Assembly (NCBI GenBank): GCA_003864495.1
Contig: ML133388.1
Coordinates: forward strand, 3,077,809 to 3,141,808
Source: Nemopilema nomurai
Lineage: Eukaryota > Cnidaria > Scyphozoa > Rhizostomeae > Rhizostomatidae
Reading direction: 5' to 3'
DNA: 64,000 bases
The position numbers and the translations under genes were made by a program. Positions 13,735-26,236 of the stretch are shown here, one piece after another (position 1 is the first letter of the stretch; each line of letters starts with the position of its first letter). The notes under the pieces were generated by a model. The model did no database searches. It worked only from the letters and a program-made list of their open reading frames with translations, and was not told the origin of the DNA.

Positions 13735-16020
13735 TGATTTTACCATCAACATTGTGCTTTGTAGATAGTTTGTCTTGTTTAAGTGGGAAATTTCGGGTAA
13801 TGTTGCAGAGTATTACTCGGTTATAATTATAATTTTCACCTATCGTCTTGTTCTGTGGTATCGATTTCCATGAAAGAGCTATTATTATCATTTCAATTAT
13901 TTATGAATTCATTTATTAAAAATTTATCAAACCTCTAGAGGTCCACAGAGCCCCTTATAGAAAGTTCCTCCTAAAAGAATTCACAGTGCTATCCTTAGCA
14001 AAACTACACTTCTCATTGAATCAGATGGGCGATCATATGATCACTTTGGGCGATCACTTTCAGTAGAAGCTTGATGCAAGGCTCGATCCTTGATTGATTT
14101 CGTTGTACCTTCACAAGTCGCGTTCATCTAGTATTTATTTCAAATCTACACAATTTTAAAACTTTTTGTGATCAAGAGGTGCTTTCCCGTTATTTTCTTC
14201 CACAATATGGGGCAGTCGTATATAACACTCAGATCATCGTTCTTTTAGACCCACGTGCTACCTTTCCTTCCATTCAGGCTTTCATGCTTCGGGTGTATTT
14301 CATGCCATTGAACTAAAATATCAAATCTAAGTAGATCTGAAAACATTAAGAAGCCAAACGATTTCAGATTGGAAATATTCGGTAATTTTTTTCGGTAAAT
14401 GTGACATTTTTATCCACAAATAATGCTGATAACCCAAGTACGTTTTATTTTACCCCCTTTAATTCTTAGGCTTACAGAGCATCCTTAGCCAATGTACGTG
14501 TGTTGATTGATCCCCGCTTATATTCAATGCTCATTTGTTGTTTTTGTACAAGATAAGAGAAATAAGTTCGTCTTCATAAGAACGTTCAGATTGTTTCAGG
14601 CATAAAGGAGGTTCAGGAAACTGCATTCCGATGTGGATATTTGCATATAACAACTATTTGGATATAATTATGAAGTGTAACTCTTTGGTACGAAGAAATG
14701 CAATGCGATGTTTACAAAACATTGCAACGATCTTTGCAGCGATTTTCACAAAAATCTAGCAATCGGAATAGACAAGAATAAAAAGAGCGATATTTTTTCC
14801 TTCGCTTTTGAGATCAATGAATATGCACAAAAAATAATGATAATTGCTCTTTATTTTTACACAAATTGTAGAAGATGTGAGCAAAAACGCGTTACCAAAC
14901 ACTTAAAGAGAATTCTTAATAAAAAGACTGTTTAAACTGCGTACGTCTCATTTTTAGTAATTAGGCAAGTTAATACGGATTTGAAATATTTTATTAGACA
15001 GAAATCAGTTAAATTATTCTAGTTTGTAGCCTTTAATAACGTCTTTCCCAGTTTCCCAGTTTAATAACCTCCAACGCTGGGACGAATAATAGAGAATCAC
15101 TCGTGATGTTATTGCCCAGCTATTAAGCTGAGATATTTTGGATCTCATTGGCGGTTAAATAAATGCAATCATTAGTGTACGATAGAAATTTCAACTGTTT
15201 GATTGCGAAAATGTCTGTGTATTTTGCAAAAGTCATCGCTGCCTGATTTTGATAGTAAATTTGATAATTTATGGGTGTTCAGTGACCAGGAATCACAAAT
15301 GAAATGAAGCGTGAAGAGTTGCACCGGCAAAAGCTTTTCAGATCATTAGGTCAACAAATACAAATAGCATGTCATGCCTCTGGAGGTTTTGCAGGATAGA
15401 ATAGCTTCACTCTTATAGACAGGGTAGCTATTGGTTTTCAAAACATGTAACGAGCTTTTAAAACATGTATTTGTCAATAATGGCAAACATTGTTATCCTC
15501 GGACGCTAAAAGAAAAATCATTTAATTCTTTTTTCCCTGGCCTAAGAATGTATTAACCAAAATCTTCCATGCACTAGATGAAGTTTGATTATCGAAGGAG
15601 ATTTAGAAGCGGTATTCTTTATTCAGGAATTAATTTGCAACAATAAGAAAAAGTTGGGCATTGACCTTAAAAACCTGAAATAACGTCGATTGGGCTGTAA
15701 CATGCAACTTGAGCAAATTATAGTAAATATATTGAGTTGACACGCAAAAGGTCAGACCAATTAAAGAAAAGTCGTTTCCAATTATGAAAATCACTTTCTG
15801 AAGCTTTGAGCATGGCAATGCAACTACAAATACAAAATTTCAGGGCTCAAAACTCCTTCACATATATGACAATCGGCAAGCCAGATACCAAGGTCACGTG
15901 ACTTTTCGCGGTAGCTTTCCAGTGCGCAAGCTACTTCCTGCAGAGTACATTTATAGGCATGATGTGAACGGAGATGGCGTACTGCAAACAAAAACTCCCA
16001 ACCGTCTTCCACACCTCAAA
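13735..16020. other. intergenic region, no gene recognised
   Basis: This is AT-rich spacer between SFT2D3 and the hyaluronidase. The 75-codon frame at 14708-14935 has no recognisable motif and no exon-like borders that I can support. The last ~120 nt read open in frame with the hyaluronidase but contain no ATG, so they are 5' UTR or promoter. Confidence 0.5.
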
Positions 16021-19000
16021 ATGGCCACACAGCATTGCCAGTGGATACTGCTGACAATATTTACGACATTAATTGCCGATAGTTACTGCCTAAAACTTCA
16101 CGAGGACATCTTCTGCACTTGTACAAAACAGCCCTATCCACAAAGACCTTTCACCGCAGTCTGGAACTCGCCAACTGGAGGGTGCAATGCTAATTACTCG
16201 ATACCAATCAGCCTAAAGGATTGGGACATACTTGCGGACCCGTTACAGCACTGGGACAGTCGATATGTGACAGTATTCTATGGCGCACAGCTCGGGCATT
16301 ATCCATATTTCAAGACTGAAGACGGAAGCGATTCTTTTAACCAGGGTCTCCCTCAGGTGAATTTGATTATATGCTTCACTGATTTCACTGTTGGCAATCG
16401 TGCAAGGGTTTGTTGGAAATCTACTTACTCACTGGCCACGTTGTTAAAGCCTGTTACGGCTTTTCTTCTGTTTAGCTAAGTGTTTAATCACTGTTACGCT
16501 AAATCTGGATGCAGAGCTGAACTTCAACCTCCTGTAGCTATTCTAACAGTTTCGTAAAGCGAACCAAAACTTTAGGCATGACTTTTAATGGATTTGGGCC
16601 TTAATAAGTCTTATATGGCGTTCTTAGCTTGCTCGCGGGAATATGTAACGTGACTGTGAAACTTAAGTACTATTTCCAAGTAATCTAAAGGCTTTTGCGT
16701 ATTCTTCTTAAACATTTGCCAAGGAAATGGGCCTACAACGAAAGTTATCGCAACTCATAGTGCTTGACTAACGATTTTTGCGAATAGCTTTAGTCGATTA
16801 AAGAGTTTGATGTTTTAAAAGGCTTCTTCCACGAATTTACCATGCTGCATCTTGATTCTTTTCCAAAAAAACTGGATATAGAAGTTGAGATGTTGCTCCG
16901 ATTAGAACACTGAACTTTAGCATTTTCGTTTATGACGAATATTTCAAACAAACAAATATATAAGGATCAGATGTAAGCAGATCAGATGTAACTCATTCTT
17001 CTAAATCTCCGCATTTTGAAACTTAGAACAAGTGTCAAAACCTCCAAGATTACTCTTTGAATTTTGCAGTAGTGAGCATAGCCCTGACATGTACGGCAAT
17101 CCAAATAATTATATCAGATTTGTTTTGAACATCCACAAAGCGAACTGGATTGCTAAGTGTACGGTATGTTACGCATCGAAAACAGTTTGTGTATGTCTTG
17201 CAGTTGATATAAAGTTGTTGTAAAGATGCAAGATTATTCAAATACTCAATTTAAAAATTTTTATTCGAGTTTTACAAAAAATTATTGATTTTGTCTTAGG
17301 CTTTAATTTGCTAGCATTTGGTGGAATTTATGATGGAGTTTTAAAAGTCGAGCAATTTAATACAGAAGTTCTGTTATACCAGAGTGAATAAAGATGCCAT
17401 ATTTCTTAGATTTATATGACTACTTCACTACTTTGATTCAAAAATGTTTTTAATGAACGTTAAAATTATACAGCCAGAACAATTTTGCACATAATGGCCT
17501 AGATTCGATAACTTGCAAACATGTTTTAATCTGGTGGTTTCATAACTGCATCTATATGGGAACAAAATTTAAATGGGAATTTCATGCGCTGACTCAAGCC
17601 CTTTTATTGCAGCTTGTAAACATTAAAGAGCATTTGGAGCAATCCAGAATGGATATCATGTCCAGGATTCCGGACCCGGATTACAACGGATTGGCGGTGA
17701 TCGACTGGGAGCCCTGGCGCCCGTTATGGGACCGCAATTGGAACTCGAAGGAGATATACAAAGTCAAGTCGATAGAGCTAGTGAGGAAAAGGCATCCTGA
17801 CTGGCCTCTATCTGATGTTATGCAAGAAGCGAAAGATGAATTCGAGACTGCCGGAAGAGCTATGTTCCAAGAAACAATACGATTGGGAAAGAGGCTACGA
17901 CCAAAGGCCCTCTGGGGTTTTTATGGGTTTCCCGACTGCTTTGGTCAACTGAAGTACGATTTTCAATGCACAGAAAATGTGAGTTGGGGGGATTATTTTC
18001 GTTCCTTCACTAAAATGTTATTTTTGTATTGATTGGATCGAATGTGGTCTTTGAAGCTGAAAACACGGGCAATGTTGCAACATTCTCAAAGTATACACGA
18101 GATAATTAGTGAATGTTCAGTGTTAGGCCGAGGGTAATTGATCGTCTGTTCTTGTCGTGTTCTTTTTTTCTAACTATCTTCTGACACAAATAAAAAATAA
18201 TGAGAGAGAAAAGAAAACTTGTGAATAATACGAGAACGATCAATATATAAAAATAGTTTGAAACATGAAATAGCAAATGCAATACATACTTGATGAAGCA
18301 CATTTATCCTATATCCAAGTGTTTTCTCAATGCCAAAGCTCTAAAAATAGGAATAACGACGACTGAAGATAGTGATCTATTCTAAATACGCTGCAACGTA
18401 TACTCAATACGATCAAAGGTACGGTTGGAGACTGCAGTACGAATTCTGTATTTCATTTCAGGTGAAGAGAAGCAATGACAAAATCGATTGGCTGTTTAAA
18501 GAGAGCACGGCGCTCTTTCCCTCGATCTACCTTCTCAAGAAGCACCTGGAGAACCCAGACTACGTGAAAGGGCGCATCCGGGAATCTTTTCGAGTGACGC
18601 TGCGAACTGCGCAGAGGTACGGCAGGGACGTCATACCCATCTTCCCATACTTCCGCAGCATTTACATGGACGAGCCTACACAGTTCAACTTCCTCGATCA
18701 GGTAAATGATTGCTTCTGATATAGAGTGAATTCGATATCCGCAATACACTTACTTTTGTAACTGCAATTGCCAGAAAAGGAAAAGAAGGCAAGGGGGTAA
18801 ATGTGTCAATATGTAATAAAAAATTTCTTTCGTTTTATTCATAAGAATACATCTTGCCACCTACTTCCCCTGTGCAACAGATGCCAATTTAAGGGCATGC
18901 AAGTAGACCCTTATGAAAAAGATGTCCATTTATAATACCCTCTTTTTCAAATAGAAACTTTTAAATTTTGATTACTTTCAGAATGATTTGTATCATACCA

Positions 19001-21628
19001 TCGGGGTTGCTGCAGAAATGGGCGCATCTGGTGTAGTTATTTGGGGGAATCGCAATGATGAAAACACTTCCCCGGAGGTTTGCCACAAGATCAACTCGTA
19101 CGTCCAAACAACACTGGGACCGTTCATCAAGAAAACAAGAACAGGGGTAAAGCACTTAGCAATGCCTATACACTACTGATATGTCATGGAAACGAGGCGA
19201 ATAGAAATAGAGGCTGAGCCTTCTTAAGATTTTTTAATTCAATAGACTACAGCATGTTACACTGCTGAAAAATTCATTAAAGTTCAAAATCATGTCTTAC
19301 TCAAGGCCTGCTTTTAGCAGTATGTTATATATAACAAAGAAATGAAATAGGTTCTCTGTTGAGTTTTGAGACTTGTACACTGAAAATTTGTAATAGTGGT
19401 GGCATTTATTGTTTATATTCATGCAGCAAAGACAAAATCTCCTAGCAAATATAGGCTATTGAATTTATGTGATACCTGTAAAATTTGTAGAATGGATCAC
19501 TTTATGCAGAACTATGCAATTTACGAAATTGCGAAACATACCATAAGAGAATTCTAAAGTCAAACGAAATTTGTGAGCATATTGTTCAAGATAAGAGTTG
19601 GATAGGAGCCCACACATCGAAAGAGTGATATTTATGCATGCACAGCAGTTTATTTTTATATGCTTTGAACGAATTGAAGAAATGGTTTATGATAATGAGG
19701 TAGTAAAATATATAAAGGTAAAAGCATGCATGCTCCACTAGGGGTTAACTGATACAATTTATTTTCTGAAGGTTGAGAAGTGTGCAAACGAAAGATGCTT
19801 TGGGAAAGGACATTGTGTGCACAAGTCTCACCTCAGCAGTGACTTGAAAAGGCTGTACTATTTCCGGCATGATTTGACGAGAAACTGTGCGAAAGCAAAA
19901 CAAGACGAACTCTCCAAGCGTGGATCAAGTAAGTAAGAGCGTTCGTAATCCAGATCTCTTCATGCAGCACAAGGAGATCAAAAATGTAAAAGAACATATT
20001 AAGAAAACATAAAAATCTCAATGCATATGTAAAAGTTGTCTGTTGATACTTCCATAGCACAGTGCTCAATACGTTTGCACGTATAGCGTAGTATACTTTA
20101 GAGCTGAGGAAAACAAACTATATGTTTACTTCATTGTATAAATACAGCTTAATATTACGAACACAGTATAGATATATATATACATATAAAGCTGCATACA
20201 TGATATTATATTAACTACATAGCGTATATTGTATTGCATATAAAGCTGCATGAGAGGTCCAAACCAAAGGAAAAACAATTCCAATAGCATACATGTAAAG
20301 GACTATAATACCGTATAATACGTCTACATTTATAGGACCAAAGTCGGCTTATAGTGTTACAGTTTCAAGCTAATAAATCCCACTGGCTACTGTTATAAGG
20401 GTTTCAAAGCTAAACGTGACTTATAGAGGCTTATGTCAAGAGAAACCAGGAAATGATCCTATGTAAAGTGAATTATAGGCATGAATCATTTTTAGAATGA
20501 AATGGACCAGCGTGAGTCTGTTTATGACAATTATGTTTATAGGCAATAGTCATCCCCTTCGCAAATAAAGATTCGTGTGATTTGTATAAATATCAAAAGC
20601 TGCTTCAGTTCTATTACTGCATCGATTTTTCTTTCAGTTCCCAAGCCCAAGGAACAAGCAGGGAAAGCCAGAATGAAAATCCTGGGGAAGTTTTTGGATA
20701 TTGGCACGACAGCTCGTCAGAAGATAAGCAATGCAACGAAGCCCGTAAAAAACGCAAATTCGAGTTCCGTGCATGCACAATTCGGAATCAGACCATCTGA
20801 CGAAACACTCAACAAATTGCAAGTCGATCTTGCTCCACGCATGAAAACAATTAGCCAAGAAGGAAACAGGTGAAGATGAATTACTTCATTATATTAAATA
20901 CAAATCTCTTCTTTTAGATGTAGGCCTAGAATTTCAAATGCAAGTGAATTATACACTTATCAATTTAGTTCAATAAAGATATTCGTAACCAAAATGTACA
21001 TCAATTGCTAACGAAAAATCACGTCATGTGAAGTTTCGACAAACTTTCATTTAATCTGTAAAAAAACAAAAAGGAATAGATACTTAGGGAAGCCAACATT
21101 GAAAAAGAGGATAGTCGCCAATGCACATGATTTGCATTATGGAGCTTGCTACGAGCTTTGACTCAACTTATCTTGCACCATGTCAAATGACATCTTTTCC
21201 CTAAAGCCACACCCTTTTCTCATCACAGCACAACAAGGGAGTTCAACTCAAGACTTAAATCAGAGGTTCCGCTGCCAGATAAACACTTGACTGCCAACCT
21301 CATCAAAAGCCACGTGAAAAAATCCAAGTTTTCAAAGATCTCGCTTTTGCCGCACATGTACGTTCTGATAATTGGCGTCTCCATCGCAGGGGCCTTCCTA
21401 TTCTCCCTCATCTTTGTCGCTCTGTATTATTACTTGAACATGAACCCCGCGGTCAAAGGCTACAAGATGGCGCGAGCACCGACCTTTGACTCTAAACCAG
21501 CCAAAGCGAAGAAAACCGAAAAAGAACAGATGGAATCCCAGCCGAAGGCAACTGAAAACTTTCAACATCAAAATGAAGAATCCGACATCGAAGTTGACCT
21601 GGATTCATTGAAATCCTTCGAAAGATAA
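16021..21628 (+). CDS. membrane-anchored hyaluronidase (GH56), 7 exons
   Basis: GH56 enzymes hydrolyse beta-1,4 hexosaminide bonds of hyaluronan and/or chondroitin. Exons: 16021-16356, 17613-17978, 18462-18701, 18982-19146, 19772-19928, 20638-20869, 21229-21628; all in phase, 631 aa. Seen: a signal peptide (residues ~1-22), RPFTAVWNSPTGGC, FYGAQLGHYPYF, the catalytic Asp/Glu pair in GLAVIDWEPWRP (D143, E145), ALWGFYGFPDC, VIPIFPYF and GVVIWGNRND. A Cys-rich EGF-like stretch follows (CANERCFGKGHC, ~373-384). After a basic linker there is one strong transmembrane helix at ~542-567 and a ~60-residue Lys/Glu-rich tail. Vertebrate enzymes are usually secreted, or GPI-linked in HYAL2, and about 435-510 aa long, so the single-pass anchor and tail are the odd features. 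Orthology to a particular vertebrate HYAL cannot be assigned. Confidence 0.92.
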
Positions 21629-23245
21629 TTAATCCTGCTCCTGATCTAAACAAGGATTCGTTTGTCAATGGAATCGATCCTGTAACAGCTGAGTCGCTAG
21701 AAATCGGCCCTTGGTACATTTAGAGATCAGGGATCAAATCAGAAATGCTGTCCCAAAACTGTATGAAGAGGTTGTATTGCAGGCAATTTCTAGATACCAC
21801 GCCTAAGTTCTTAATTAAAGGGATGTCTTTCACTACCAAAGAGAAAATGCAACAGAAGGCGATAATAAAGTAAAAAACCATCATTATGTTAACAGGGGCG
21901 GTCAAGCACCTTATGTTGGGGGAGGGGGGTGATTGTGTGGAAGTGACAGTACAAATCACTTATTATTCTACAGTTGTATTAACGACCTAGCATACCGTAT
22001 TACCAAATAGAATGGTGACTAGATTCGGGATACTTGAGGAGAGGTGTGTCACATCGTCAGAAATGCCTAAAATAGAGGCGATCCCATGTTGTACCTTGTA
22101 ACTGTGGTTGTTACTTGTGTCAAAGTTTCTGATTGATTTTTTGCCTTCCCCCGGATACAAATAAAGCAACGTCTGATGTGCTTCGCAAGAAAACAGACGA
22201 GCAATTCATTTAAGGAGCCATTCTATCGTTACTTCGGGTTTGATTTTCCAGGCTTTATCTTAATACCTGTCAAGTTAACATGCGCATAAATCTACGTCAC
22301 ATTATGTGGCAGCAACTTCTATCATAACTTAAATTCTGGGAGGATGTTATTCTAAGAAGAAAAAATCCCTTTATCAAAAATGTTCACAGGAGCATTTAGC
22401 GTCCTTAGTTTAAATTGCGGAAGATCAATTCTAAAAAATCCGCAAATCTTTGAGTCACTAACAGTGTTACTAAAAGTAATATGCTACATTTGTCTAGCTT
22501 GGATTATGTACTGAAATTTTGACTCTGTCAAATCCGTAGAAAAATGACTGGGTACGCTTGAAATGTTTTTATGTAAATAAATGTTCTTGTCAAGCATGTA
22601 AATATTTTGTATTGCAATCTTAAAATATATTTTATAGGTCATTTACCACGGCTGATTAACTTTTTTGATAGCTTTCATCTTGAACTATGTGAAATTACAA
22701 TCTTGTAGAAAATACACAATGTAATTTTGTTTCTTTCTTGTATGCCTTTCGTAATTTACCATCATTGATTCATAATCTATTGCTAGATGCCAAATTGGTA
22801 ATAAATTTCTTGATAAATTGTATAAAAACAAAGGAGGGCAAACAGGGGGATTGTTTGTAGCAAAAGATTTCAGTAACTCAGGGTCAAACGCTCTTGACTT
22901 TCACTCGAATCTTCACGAACGATGCTATTGCCTCGACTGCGCGATTCTCCTTGAAAAAGCCCGCCATTTCTGTTCTGCCCGATTCTAATAAGCATGGAGC
23001 TAAGTAAAAAAAAGGAAAAGCTGTCACTGCTCTAATTGAGATTATTCTCGAAGACGAGAAAATGGCAAAAGGGGGAAAAACAAGGGCTTGGATGAAAAGA
23101 AGGCAGGATAGACATTTTTAAATCAGAAAGTGGATGAGAAAGATGGATTCGCTTTCTAATCGTACCCAAAAAGATACGGATCTCTCCAAGAAAAGATGCG
23201 GATCCTACCGTTCCCGTGTAAACGGGGCCGAAGTGTCATTAAATG
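21629..23245. other. intergenic region downstream of hyaluronidase
   Basis: AATAAA hexamers at about 22161 and 22575 are candidate polyadenylation signals for the hyaluronidase. No exon with family similarity was recognised. The short open frames are AT-rich and lack motifs. Confidence 0.45.
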
Positions 23246-23384
23246 CGGCAAAAATACGGCGTCTGAAACCGAATAAGAATTTATCAATTTAATGCGGTAG
23301 AAATGTGGCAGAGCTGCCGCATTTAAATAAATATTTCAGCAGAAATGCGGCTTGGTTTCAGACGCCGTTTTTTTGCCGCAGCAA
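23246..23384. mobile_element. small inverted-repeat element with 8-bp direct repeats (hAT-like MITE)
   Basis: The left end contains CGGCAAAAATACGGCGTCTG, continuing AAACC. The right part contains the reverse complement (GGTTTCAGACGCCG then a T-run then GCCGC). Identical 8-bp direct repeats ATTAAATG flank it (23238-23245 and 23385-23392), the size expected for hAT target duplications. The outermost bases are not perfectly matched (an extra CAGCAA on the right), and TTAA lies within the repeat, so a piggyBac-type target is a second reading. Inside, AATGCGG units recur in both orientations. No coding capacity. Confidence 0.65.
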
Positions 23385-23727
23385 ATTAAATGAAGGTTGT
23401 GATTGATATTGATTGATCGAAATGTGATTAAATGGCAATACGCATGCGAATGGTTGTACTGTGCCGGCCAAAATTTATAAATAGATTTTTTGACTAGCTC
23501 GTTTTCTTCGATTCTTCAAAAGCATGCTATTGTTATTCATCCACGTATTGATATTTATCCTGGTGCAAAGTAACTGCAACTTTCCATTTTTAAATCATTT
23601 GAAAAAAACAAAAATTCGAAGGTATCACGAAACAAAATAAACACGTAATAAGAATAAGAAACAGAAAGAAACGGAACTTTGAGGGGCAGAATTAAGATAT
23701 TGTATGTTGCGCATGCGTTGATTCGCA

Positions 23728-23875
23728 AAAGTCGAGTGGAATGTCGAGAGCCTGTCCAAATGCACTCGACAAACTTCGATAACGAGTGTTACCACTCGAC
23801 ATACGCTCTTGACATTTGATTCGACAACAAAATGTCGAGCGTTATCGCGTGAAATGTCGAGAGCGCTTGGCTGGA
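23728..23875. repeat. fold-back repeat built from ATGTCGAGAGC units
   Basis: ATGTCGAGAGC occurs near 23740 and again near 23857. The inverted partner GCTCTTGACAT lies between them near 23807. CACTCGACA, CGAGTGTTACCACTCG and ATGTCGAGCG are related palindromic words in the same block. This is compound inverted-repeat structure without coding sequence, probably a small transposon remnant. Confidence 0.5.
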
Positions 23876-24124
23876 ACTAAACTATTCAGTCCCGTTCAGC
23901 TACTCCTATTTATAATTTAGGGCATACAATAGGGAGGAAAATCTTTTCACTTCCCAAAATGCTAACTATTAAATTATAAGTGCAGTGCCAGTATTTGAAT
24001 GCATTATAATTCTTGATTACAAACAAACAGCTAATTGGATGATAGATACGTAAACCTGATTAACATACAAAACAGGAAGCTTCTGTGTTTTTTGGGTGCT
24101 CTGACGTCACAGGTTTCTGATCGA

Positions 24125-24290
24125 ATAAGAACAAGTGCTTTGTGGTACAAAACTTCACAATTGCTAGAAAAAGTGGAACTATTTTTCGCATACTTAAAAG
24201 TACTTTTTTCGTCCGACACTCCTCAGAGTATGCAAACGTCGGAAGATAACCAAAAACTGACCGAATAAATAGCCAGATGCGGATCGAAAA
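24125..24290. mobile_element. MITE copy (family 'AAGCACTTGTT')
   Basis: This contains AACAAGTGCTTTGTGGTACA followed by AAACTTCACAATTGCTAG, then CGCATACTTAAAAGTACTTTTT and CAGAGTATGCAAACGTCGG. The same words in the same order, or reverse-complemented, occur at about 5680-5851 and 41335-41545. No coding sequence. Confidence 0.6.
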
Positions 24291-24360
24291 CACTAGAGGG
24301 TGATAAGCAGAGCACGTGATTGGTTATAATTGGCCAATCTGCGTTACTTAACACCTCACT

Positions 24361-25860
24361 TTAGAAGAGCCCAAGGGAAAAGACGAACTCTTTCTGTCTA
24401 CAAAGAATGGGATTTTCCATTGAAATATAGACAGACTCCAAAACACCTAGGTGAAAGGACGACCTAGCTTGCCCAATTATACGAAAATTGCCGTCACTGT
24501 ATGTTTTGGCGCAATCTGGATTCTCTAAAAGATGTTGTCCTATAGCCGAATCGCAATTAATTTGGGCATTGCGTCTTTTACAATTTCGACGCGGCTGCTC
24601 TCTTTCTGCAGAAGTTTTGGTCCTTATGCTCGTGGGAACATGCTGCTTTATTCTATCCTCCAATCTTGGAGTAGTGCGTCCTACATACCGAGCTTCACAT
24701 CGGCAACAAAATTCATAAACGACTAAACTTTTTTTGTGGGCAGGAACGCAATCCTTTTGGGTGGAGGGAAACATGTTCTTAGCACTGTAGACCACACGAG
24801 GATTCACAGCTGAATAGCAGAAATTGATGGCCTTTTTGATCTGATTTTCAAATTTTAGCGAAACATCACCAATCCAGGGTAATTTGAGATAAACAGGGCA
24901 CTTTTCAGGTCCAAAATGCTTGTCAGAGATGAAACTGGAAATTTTTTTTATTGAAACACTTCGAGATGATATCGTCGGGGTAGCCATTTTCAATAAGGAT
25001 ACGTTTTATTGTATCAAGTTCTGAAGTGAGCTTAGTTTTAGAGCAAATCATGAGCGCCCTGTGAACTAAGGTTTTGATGAGACCAATTTTCCTTTCTTTA
25101 GGGCTAAAGGAATTCCAGCGAATATATTGACCAGTAAATGTTGGTTTCCTATAGACACTGGTGAAAAAGGAATCGCCCTCCTTTTGAACCGAAACATCCA
25201 GAAAATTCAAGGAGTTGTTTTGCTACTTCTCTATAGTGAATTTTAGTGCTGGATGTAACGAGTTGAGTTTTCCATGAAAATAGTAACACTCCAGCTCCGA
25301 ATCAAAAATGACGTACGTATCGTCAACATAGCGAAAATAGACGGCGGGCTCTTTGGTTTGTTCAAAAAGCTTGTTTTCATAAAAGCCGACAAAGATGTCA
25401 GCTAGTGCCGGTCCCAAAGGGCTACCCATTGCTACTCCGTCAATTTGTCTATACATAATGTTGTCGAAACTAAATTCCACTCCACGAGTGGCAATTTGCA
25501 TGAGCTCTTTGAAAACTTCCTCTGGGAATGGTGGGCAATCAAGATCGCCACGGTACAAAGCATCAGCGCAAATCCCTATGGTCTCGTCAAGGGGCACGTT
25601 TGTAAACAAACTGCTGATGTCGAAGGAGCACATGAATGTTTTAGCAGGCTCAAGCTCTAAGTTTTGGACAAAGTTGGCAAATGTAAAGGAGTCTTTGATG
25701 CAACGCGAGGAAAACATTTTTAAGACCGGGTCGAATAAGAGTGCCATTGGGATCGAATAACATATGTAAATAACCAGTGTATTGTTGTTCCAAATTTCGC
25801 AAAGCTATCGAACGCAGCGCCGAAAAGGCAAATAAAGGCATAAGTTGGAAAAAGTCTTTG
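24361..25860 (-). mobile_element. Penelope-like retroelement fragment (RT plus GIY-YIG endonuclease), decayed
   Basis: Penelope-like elements pair a telomerase-like reverse transcriptase with a C-terminal GIY-YIG nuclease. Reading leftward, 25747-25223 encodes the RT palm: FDISSLFTNVPL, GVAMGSPLGP and the catalytic YVDD in FRYVDDTYVIF. The frame is interrupted by a TAG at 25220-25222 and resumes in the same frame to 24923 (FLDVSV, VYRKPTFTG). A frameshift around the T-run at ~24943-24951 separates it from 24993-24361, which carries the GIY-YIG-like segment (YEFCCRCEARYVGRTTPRLE). The upstream RT finger motifs are absent, so the copy is 5'-truncated near 25860. It is inactive and is described here only as a relic. 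Confidence 0.85.
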
Positions 25861-26150
25861 TAAATGTCGTTCGTACTGGGTACTCGATTGCCTGGCTACT
25901 GGGTATATATTTTTAATATATTAGGATGATAAAAAACTGGAAAAAACAGGAGCTGCAAACAAATGACAATAATTTTAAAATTTCAAATCAGAAAATGGAT
26001 GAAAAACACGAATTCTTCATTTAATTCTTTGAACAATGTCAACAATACATAGTTAGAAAGCGGCTGACGACTGATGATAGTTGTGTGCAAATAGTGAAAA
26101 TTAGATAGGTAACAATGATGAATTAATTAAAAAATATTTTAAATGTCGAC
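25857..26150. repeat. segmental duplication, copy A (3' flank of acyltransferase 1)
   Basis: This is homologous to 28518-28815. Shared landmarks in order: TTTGTAAATGTCGTTCGTAC then TGGGTACTCGAT; AATCAGAAAATGGATGAAAA; ATTCTTTGAACAA; CAACAATACA; GTGTGCAAATAGTGAAAA; TAATTAAAAAATATTTT then AATGTCGA. Each copy lies just downstream of one of the two minus-strand acyltransferase genes. The duplication therefore included gene and 3' flank. Confidence 0.75.
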
Positions 26151-26236
26151 TTGCAAATAAATAAGCAGCAAATCAAGGAGGAAGTCATTAGTCAGCAGAT
26201 AAAAATATCAAATCATCATTATTGTTTTTGCATCTG

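Noticed and set aside
14708..14935. 75-codon plus-strand frame between SFT2D3 and hyaluronidase
   Set aside because: No motif, no neighbouring exon in phase, AT-rich codons.
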